11,147 nt of DNA from an uncultured Bacilli bacterium. GTDB lineage: Bacteria > Bacillota_I > Bacilli_A > RF39 > UBA660. Shown here one piece after another: positions 6,138 to 11,147 of this stretch (position 1 is the first letter of the stretch; each line of letters opens with the position of its first letter). Location of the stretch: positions 1-11,147 of the forward strand of contig CALVUW010000029.1 in NCBI GenBank assembly GCA_944363695.1, written 5' to 3'. The translations under genes were made by a program, and so were the position numbers. The notes beneath the pieces were generated by a model. It did not search any database. It saw nothing but the letters and a program-made list of their open reading frames with translations, and was not told where the DNA came from.

Positions 6138-7976
6138 ATGAATTACAGTATCTATTTTTCGTTTCTTAGTTTTTTCTATATTGTATTATTAATCATTGTC
6201 TTTTTCTCTAAAAATAGACTAAATACATTAGAAAATAAAATTTATCGCTTATTAATTATCATTTGCTTTACGGGCTCCATTTTAGAAGTATCCCAAATGG
6301 CAACCTGTCTTATCATGGACTCTTTGCCCTGGATCAACGATTTTGTAGCCCATTTATTTTTGGTAAATATATTTACTTGGATTGCTTTATTATTTGCTTA
6401 TACAGTCGTCGTATCTTTTAAAAAAGAAACGTATAAAAAAATCTTAACGGTGATTAGTTTTGTTTGGCTAGTCGGTAGTGTTTGTTTAATAATTTTGCCA
6501 ATTGAATTTTTCTTTAATCCTGGTGATCTCTTTTATTCATATACCTATGGACCGGCGGTCGGAGCTTTAAAAGTTTTATGTATTTTATTTTTAATGTTTT
6601 CTATTATCTGTATGTTAATGCGTATTAAGCAATTACGTTCTAAAAAATATGTACCGATTTTAGTTTACACAGTTTTATTTTTAATTACAGGAATTATTCA
6701 AATTTTAGAACCAACCCTAGTACTAATGCAAACTGTTCAAACTTTCGTAACCTTTTTAATGTATTTTACGATTGAAAATCCAGATTTAAAAATGATTGAA
6801 GAATTAAATTTTGCCAGGGATCAAGCTGATAAAGCTAATAATGCTAAAACAGAGTTTTTATCGAATATGTCACATGAGATTCGTACTCCATTAAATGCCA
6901 TTACAGGTTTTTCACAGGCATTAAGCGAAGAGGAAGATCTGCCAGCTTCTGCCAAGGAAGATGTTAAAGATATTTTAATGGCTTCTGATAGTTTATTAGA
7001 AATTGTCAACGGAATATTAGATATTTCAAAAATTGAAGCCAATAAATTGGAAATTGTGAATACGTATTATAATCCTTACAAAGTTTTCAATGAATTAGTT
7101 GTTTTAACGAAAGCTCGATTAGGAACGGAAAAACCAATTGAATTACGGGTTAGCATTGACCAAACGATTCCACGTACTTTATATGGTGATTATGCTAGAT
7201 TAAAACAGATCATTTTAAATATTTTAACTAATGCTGTAAAGTATACAAATGAAGGCTATATTGAATTTAAAGTAAGCCATTTACAAAAGGATGGAATTTG
7301 CCGATTAATTATTTCCGTAGAAGATACAGGAATTGGTATTAAGCGAGATAAAATTGATAAGTTATTTAACAAATTTGAACGTTTAGATGAAGAAAGAAAT
7401 ATTACAATTGAAGGAACTGGATTAGGCCTTGCTATTACCAAGCGATTAGTACAACTAATGCAAGGCGAGTTGGTTGTTCAAAGTCTATATGGTAAAGGTA
7501 GTAAATTTACCGTTTCAATTGATCAACGTATTGTAACGGATCCTGTTAAAATAGATGATACAGGAACATTGAGGGTTAATACCAATGAGAAACCGCATTT
7601 GAATGCTGCGAAAAAGATTTTAGTAGTAGATGATAATAAATTGAATATTAAAGTGGCTACTAGATTATTAGAAGATTATGGTGTCACAGTCGATAGTGTT
7701 ATGAGCGGTATAGACTGTTTAGAAAAAATCACAGCTGGTAATCATTATGATTTAGTCTTAATGGATGATATGATGCCAAAAATGACCGGTACACAGACCT
7801 TAGCCAAATTAAAAGAAAATCCAAACTATAAAACGCCAACCGTAGCGTTAACGGCCAATGCTATCGCTGGTATGAAAGAACAGTACTTGAAAGCTGGATT
7901 TGATGATTATCTTGCTAAGCCGATTGAACGCAAAGAATTAGATCGAATTATGAATAAATACTTAAATAATGATTAA
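6138..7976 (+). CDS. Membrane hybrid sensor histidine kinase (7TM-like-HisKA-HATPase-REC)
   Basis: A 612-residue hybrid kinase. The N-terminal 211 residues contain six or seven hydrophobic segments with only short loops, so the sensor is probably buried in the membrane rather than extracellular. A helical linker (212-240) leads to the HisKA phosphoacceptor motif FLSNMSHEIRTPLNA with His246. The ATPase domain (about 345-464) shows an N-box around NILTNAVKYT (361-370), DTGIGI (396-401) and GTGLGLAITKR (426-436). A receiver domain follows (about 491-608) with VVDDN (496-500), phosphoacceptor Asp543 in LMDDMMP, Thr572 and Lys594. All catalytic residues are intact. The ligand is unknown. The ribosome binding site is weak, with GAGTG about ten bases from the ATG. 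It heads a four-gene operon and is followed after 21 bases by the Hpt-REC protein, its probable relay partner. Confidence 0.92.
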   Translation: MNYSIYFSFLSFFYIVLLIIVFFSKNRLNTLENKIYRLLIIICFTGSILEVSQMATCLIMDSLPWINDFVAHLFLVNIFTWIALLFAYTVVVSFKKETYKKILTVISFVWLVGSVCLIILPIEFFFNPGDLFYSYTYGPAVGALKVLCILFLMFSIICMLMRIKQLRSKKYVPILVYTVLFLITGIIQILEPTLVLMQTVQTFVTFLMYFTIENPDLKMIEELNFARDQADKANNAKTEFLSNMSHEIRTPLNAITGFSQALSEEEDLPASAKEDVKDILMASDSLLEIVNGILDISKIEANKLEIVNTYYNPYKVFNELVVLTKARLGTEKPIELRVSIDQTIPRTLYGDYARLKQIILNILTNAVKYTNEGYIEFKVSHLQKDGICRLIISVEDTGIGIKRDKIDKLFNKFERLDEERNITIEGTGLGLAITKRLVQLMQGELVVQSLYGKGSKFTVSIDQRIVTDPVKIDDTGTLRVNTNEKPHLNAAKKILVVDDNKLNIKVATRLLEDYGVTVDSVMSGIDCLEKITAGNHYDLVLMDDMMPKMTGTQTLAKLKENPNYKTPTVALTANAIAGMKEQYLKAGFDDYLAKPIERKELDRIMNKYLNND

Positions 7977-7997
7977 AGGAAATGTGGGAGGAAGAAG

Positions 7998-8774
7998 ATG
8001 AAAGACGTAACATTATTAACAAACAATGGAGTAAATGTAGAAAAAAGTTTAGAGTTATTCGGAGATATGGCAACCTATGATGAAACCTTACATGACTTTT
8101 TAGCGGATATCGATGAAAAGGAACAAAAAATTAAATACTATAAAGAAATCGGTGATATGGCTAACTATGCGATATTAGTTCATGGTCTAAAAAGTGATGC
8201 TAAATATTTTGGCTTTGATACATTAGCGGATTTAGCCTATCAACATGAAATGGCTAGTAAACAAAATAATTTATACTATGTCACTGAACAGTTTCCAGTT
8301 CTTATTACAGAGCTAGATCGCATCATTCATTTGGTTAAGCAATACCTTGGCTTGGAAACAGCTGGTACGACCACCACGGTTGTAACACCTAAAAAAGATA
8401 AAGCGATTATTGTTGTTGATGATTCAGCTGTTATTAAAACTTTTATTCAAAAAATATTTGATAATGAATTTGATGTTTTAATGGCTAGTGATGGTAATGA
8501 GGCCCTACAGTTGATTCATCAAACCGAGCAACCTAAAATTGTCGGAATGTTATTAGATTTAAATATGCCTAATGTTAATGGTTTTCAAGTGTTGGAATAC
8601 TTCAAGGTCAATAATTTGTTTGATCATATACCAGTTTCTATTATCACTGGTGTAGGCAATGATGCATTAATTGCACATGCTTTTGAATATCCAATTGTTG
8701 ATGTATTAAAAAAACCATTTAATGAAAGAGATATTAAAGCGGTTGTAGAAAAAACCGTACAATATGCACATTAG
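7998..8774 (+). CDS. Hpt-REC phosphorelay protein without DNA-binding domain
   Basis: A soluble 258-residue protein. Residues about 1-118 form an Hpt-like helical domain with phosphoacceptor His62 in VHGLKSDAKYFGF, the typical HxLK pattern. A Thr/Lys-rich linker (122-134) joins it to a receiver domain (about 135-255) with VVDD (139-142), phosphoacceptor Asp187 in LLDLNMP, Thr217 and Lys239. There is no winged helix, GGDEF, AAA or other effector after the receiver. Together with the hybrid kinase this completes a His246-Asp543-His62-Asp187 chain, as in known multistep relays. The final receiver must act by protein contact, pass phosphate to an unlinked partner, or serve as a phosphate sink. 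A strong GGGAGGAAG site precedes the ATG. The next gene's ribosome binding site begins within a few bases of the stop codon. Confidence 0.9.
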   Translation: MKDVTLLTNNGVNVEKSLELFGDMATYDETLHDFLADIDEKEQKIKYYKEIGDMANYAILVHGLKSDAKYFGFDTLADLAYQHEMASKQNNLYYVTEQFPVLITELDRIIHLVKQYLGLETAGTTTTVVTPKKDKAIIVVDDSAVIKTFIQKIFDNEFDVLMASDGNEALQLIHQTEQPKIVGMLLDLNMPNVNGFQVLEYFKVNNLFDHIPVSIITGVGNDALIAHAFEYPIVDVLKKPFNERDIKAVVEKTVQYAH

Positions 8775-8790
8775 AAGAGGAGGAGAGAAT

Positions 8791-9807
8791 TTGAAAGTAT
8801 TTATGATTGGTGGTACTGGTTTATTAGGAAGTGCTGGTGCCAAAGAGTTGATTGAAAAGGGACATAAGGTAACAAGTCTATCGTTACCAGAGATCCCAGA
8901 AGGAGCAGATATTCCTAAAGAGATGAAGCTAGTTACTGGTGATTATATGAAGCTAAGTGATGAAGAAATTCATAAATTCTTAAAAGGGATGGATGGCTTT
9001 ATCTTTGCAGCTGGTATTGATGATCGAGTAAGTGGTCCCCCACCTGTATATGATTTATATAAAAAATATAATAATGATCCACTAGAACGCTTTTTAAAGA
9101 TAGCAAAAGAAGAAAAAGTAAAACATTGTGTCGTATTAGGTAGTTATTTTAGTTATTTTGATCGCATTTGGCCTAAGATGAAATTAGCAGAAAACAATCC
9201 ATACATTAGAAGTAGGGTGGATCAAGAGACAATTGCTCTTATGTATGCTGATCAAGATATGTCCGTAGCTATTCTAGAGTTACCATATATCTTTGGAGTT
9301 CAAAAAGGAAGAAAGCCAGTATGGACTATTCTAGTTGAAAATATTTTATCTATGAAAGATAAAACCATGTATCCAAAAGGTGGTACGACGATGGTTACCG
9401 TTCGTCAAGTAGGACAATGTATTGCTGGTGCGTTAGAAAAAACAGAAGGTGGTAAATGCTATCCAGTTGGTTATTATAATATGACATGGGTAGAATTATT
9501 GCGTTTATTCCACAAAGGAATGGGCTGCCCAGAAAAAGAAATTGTGACGATTCCAACTTTCTTATTTGCTATGGCTGGTAGAAAGACCCATAAAGAAAAT
9601 TTAAAAAACAATATCGAATCTGGTTTAAATATGGGCAAATTTGCTAAAGCCTTTGCTAGTAATATGTTTATTGATAAGAAAGAAATAGAACCATTAGGGG
9701 TAACAGAAGATGATATTGAACAAGCGGTTATTGATTCTGTAAAACTTAGTATGGAATCTATAAATGGTAAAAAACTAGTAGAAATGAAAGTGTCTGAAGA
9801 CAAGTAA
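8791..9807 (+). CDS. Extended/atypical SDR-family NAD(P)-binding protein (epimerase-like)
   Basis: The frame is open from 8764, but that start overlaps the upstream stop. The TTG at 8791 follows GGAGGAGAG ideally and begins directly with the first beta strand, MKVFMIGGTGLLG, so a 338-residue protein is preferred. The GGTGLLG glycine motif (residues 7-13) marks a Rossmann NAD(P) site of the extended or NmrA-like SDR group. The usual active-site YxxxK appears as YIRSR (138-142), with Arg142 at the lysine position and Ser118 in VLGSYF as a possible partner. LELPYIFG (162-169) is the typical extended-SDR strand and loop. Substrate and reaction are unknown. The Lys-to-Arg change allows either a modified enzyme or a non-catalytic nucleotide-binding role. 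It lies 16 bases after the Hpt-REC gene and one base before the NnrD fusion, so all are probably cotranscribed. Confidence 0.82.
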   Translation: MKVFMIGGTGLLGSAGAKELIEKGHKVTSLSLPEIPEGADIPKEMKLVTGDYMKLSDEEIHKFLKGMDGFIFAAGIDDRVSGPPPVYDLYKKYNNDPLERFLKIAKEEKVKHCVVLGSYFSYFDRIWPKMKLAENNPYIRSRVDQETIALMYADQDMSVAILELPYIFGVQKGRKPVWTILVENILSMKDKTMYPKGGTTMVTVRQVGQCIAGALEKTEGGKCYPVGYYNMTWVELLRLFHKGMGCPEKEIVTIPTFLFAMAGRKTHKENLKNNIESGLNMGKFAKAFASNMFIDKKEIEPLGVTEDDIEQAVIDSVKLSMESINGKKLVEMKVSEDK

Positions 9808-9808
9808 A

Positions 9809-10942
9809 ATGGCAGCAGATAATTTTCATGTGACCATAGAGGCTATTAAGCCTCTCTTTTCTAAACGAGACAAAGAAAGTCATAAAGGTAATTTTGGAAT
9901 CGCTGGTATTTGGGGTGGAAGTAAGAATTATAGTGGTTCTATTAAACTAGCTACGCTAGGTGCTGGTGCGCTTCGTGGTGGCTGTGGAGTAGTTAGGGTT
10001 ATAATTCCTGAAGCAATCGCCCCTTTTGTTGCTCCTTCCATTTTAGAACAAACATTATATATACTACCAGATCAAACGATATCATTAGAACAGCTAACAG
10101 AAGCTTGTGATCGTCTAACATCTTTGGCAATTGGTATGGGCTGGGGCAAGAAGGAAGAAAATCGAGTAACTCTAACTTCGATCCTTGCTACTTATCAAGG
10201 TAATTTAATCATTGATGCTGACGGACTCAATACACTAGCTACTATGGACTTAGCAATTCTGAAGACAAGCCAGGCTCATATTGTTTTAACACCACACGTT
10301 AAAGAATTTTCTAGATTGACAGGAGTAGAAGTAGCAACTATTTTAGCTGATCCTATTTCTTATGCTAAAGCCTTTGCCAAAGAATATGAAGTAATCGTTT
10401 TATTAAAGGGAGCAACAACGATTGTAACAGATGGAAATCAGGTCTATCTAGTCGATCGTGGCTCGCCTGGTATGGCAACTGCTGGCAGTGGTGATGTTTT
10501 ATCAGGCATTTTATCAGGAATGTTAGCCTATCAGTCATATTCCTTGTTAACGGTTAGCGCTGCTGCCATGCTTGCTGGTATTGCAGGAGAATTAGCAGCA
10601 GAAAAACATACTGATATAGCTATGATCGCTTCTGATACAGTAGCAGAGATTCCTGACGCTATTGCTTTTATTCGGACGTGTGAAGTCAATGAAAACAAGT
10701 TGGTTTATGAATACGAAGGTAAAAGAGTAGGAGAAGTTTGCTATCGGTATATAGATGACAATATAATTGATATTTACCATACTTATGTAGATCCGCTTTA
10801 TCGTGGCCACCATATTGCAGCTAATCTAATGCAAGGATTGTTCGAACAACTAAAGCTAAATCAGCAGCAAGCAACGGCTAGTTGTCAATATGCAAAAGCG
10901 TGGATGCAAAAACATCCAGAATATCAAGAACAGATTAAATAA
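9809..10942 (+). CDS. nnrD: ADP-dependent NAD(P)H-hydrate dehydratase fused to a YjdJ-type GNAT domain
   Basis: A 377-residue two-domain protein. Residues about 1-288 are NnrD (YjeF C-terminal / CARKD domain), which uses ADP to dehydrate the S form of damaged NADHX or NADPHX back to NAD(P)H. Signatures are SHKGNFGIAGIWGG (24-37), DADGLN (136-141), LTPHVKEFSRLTG (160-172), KGATTIV (200-206) and GSPGMATAGSGDVLSG (218-233), with the expected catalytic Asp229. Residues about 295-377 form a short acetyltransferase-like domain of the COG2388/YjdJ type: YEGKRVGEVCYRYID, HTYVDPLYRGHHIAANL (324-340) and the family signature C-x-Y-x3-W-x3-HPEY (359-372). The NnrE epimerase domain, often fused in front of NnrD, is missing. 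In the GNAT loop the usual RGxGIA reads RGHHIA. There is only a weak ribosome binding site, and the start lies one base after the SDR stop, suggesting translational coupling. Confidence 0.9.
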   Translation: MAADNFHVTIEAIKPLFSKRDKESHKGNFGIAGIWGGSKNYSGSIKLATLGAGALRGGCGVVRVIIPEAIAPFVAPSILEQTLYILPDQTISLEQLTEACDRLTSLAIGMGWGKKEENRVTLTSILATYQGNLIIDADGLNTLATMDLAILKTSQAHIVLTPHVKEFSRLTGVEVATILADPISYAKAFAKEYEVIVLLKGATTIVTDGNQVYLVDRGSPGMATAGSGDVLSGILSGMLAYQSYSLLTVSAAAMLAGIAGELAAEKHTDIAMIASDTVAEIPDAIAFIRTCEVNENKLVYEYEGKRVGEVCYRYIDDNIIDIYHTYVDPLYRGHHIAANLMQGLFEQLKLNQQQATASCQYAKAWMQKHPEYQEQIK

Positions 10943-10948
10943 TAGAAT

Positions 10949-10984
10949 AGGAATACTCTTCATTTGAGTTTTCTTTTTTATTTT
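10949..10984 (+). terminator. Intrinsic terminator of the four-gene operon
   Basis: GAATACTC (10951-10958) pairs with GAGTTTTC (10966-10973) apart from one T-T mismatch, around a 7-base loop, with one or two further pairs at the base. A T-rich tract (10974-10984, six T, A, four T) follows at once. It begins a few bases after the stop codon. Confidence 0.75.
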
Positions 10985-11028
10985 CAGCTACTAATCATAA
11001 AAATCTGTCAAACATGCAAGAAAAACAC

Positions 11029-11057
11029 TTGTCAAAATTACATTTCTGTTATATATT
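11029..11057 (+). promoter_or_regulatory. SigA-type promoter for tRNA-Arg
   Basis: TTGTCA (11029-11034) and TATATT (11052-11057) are exactly 17 bases apart. Transcription would begin near 11064, nine bases before the mature 5' end of the tRNA, which fits a tRNA gene with its own promoter. Confidence 0.75.
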
Positions 11058-11072
11058 AATATTGTTCAAATT

Positions 11073-11147
11073 GTCCGCGTAGCTCAGCTGGATAGAGCAA
11101 TCGCCTTCTAAGCGATCGGTCACGTGTTCGAATCACGTCGTGGACAC
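11073..11147 (+). tRNA. tRNA-Arg (anticodon UCU), running to the window edge
   Basis: A full cloverleaf can be folded. The acceptor stem GTCCGCG (11073-11079) pairs with CGTGGAC (11139-11145), including one G-U pair. The D stem is GCTC/GAGC (11082-11085, 11095-11098). The anticodon stem ATCGC/GCGAT (11100-11104, 11112-11116) holds the loop CTTCTAA with anticodon TCT at 11107-11109. The variable loop is CGGTC, and the T stem ACGTG/CACGT (11122-11126, 11134-11138) encloses TTCGAAT. The anticodon reads AGA, an arginine codon favoured in AT-rich genomes. The discriminator is A11146. Only one base beyond it is visible, so an encoded CCA tail cannot be judged. Confidence 0.97.

Noticed and set aside
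8764..8790. ATG start for the SDR overlapping the Hpt-REC stop
   Set aside because: It would encode the ribosome binding site GGAGGAGAG as protein (HIRRGGEN); the TTG at 8791 begins directly at the first Rossmann strand.
4278..9807. Olefin or beta-lactone pathway suggested by an AMP-ligase and an SDR in the same region (OleC/OleD-like)
   Set aside because: The ligase is transcribed separately, no thiolase-like or hydrolase partner genes are present, and the SDR lacks the usual YxxxK. Nothing specific supports this pathway.
11073..11147. tRNA-Arg as an attachment site of an integrated element
   Set aside because: No integrase and no repeat of the tRNA 3' end was seen within the window. The flank beyond the edge cannot be examined.

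Overview
The window looks like chromosomal DNA from a low-GC Gram-positive bacterium (Bacillota). The DNA is AT-rich throughout, ribosome binding sites are strong GGAGG types, promoters are SigA-like (several with TGn-extended -10 boxes), and both cell-wall genes are of Firmicute type. A host near the Erysipelotrichia is a guess from gene style only; no marker here fixes the lineage.

Left part (1-2818, minus strand). mraY and ftsW form a two-gene peptidoglycan operon read leftward from an extended -10 promoter near 2848. murD, which often sits between them, is absent, and murG does not follow. Past ftsW is a gap of about 310 bases. It carries a strong leftward promoter and a leader of about 86 nt with mutually exclusive hairpin arms. 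The leader feeds an unrecognised gene whose 3' end is cut off by the window edge.

Middle (2900-6100, plus strand). A 62-residue protein of unknown function comes first. Next is a Bro-N/DinD-like protein whose promoter contains a LexA-box-like inverted repeat between -35 and -10. Then comes an acyl-CoA synthetase-like adenylate-forming enzyme with its own promoter, ending in a very clear intrinsic terminator.

Right part (6078-10984, plus strand). Four tightly spaced genes form an apparent operon. They encode a membrane hybrid histidine kinase (7TM-like-HisKA-HATPase-REC), a soluble Hpt-REC protein that can complete a His-Asp-His-Asp relay without any DNA-binding output, an extended/atypical SDR with YxxxR in place of YxxxK, and an NAD(P)H-hydrate dehydratase (NnrD) fused to a C-terminal YjdJ-type GNAT domain. 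An intrinsic terminator follows, then a promoter and tRNA-Arg(UCU), which runs to the window edge.

The most unusual points are the NnrD-GNAT fusion, the phosphorelay without a transcriptional output placed with NAD(P)-linked genes, the attenuator-like leader of the left-edge gene, and the candidate SOS control of the DinD-like gene. No CRISPR array, insertion sequence or prophage structural gene is visible.
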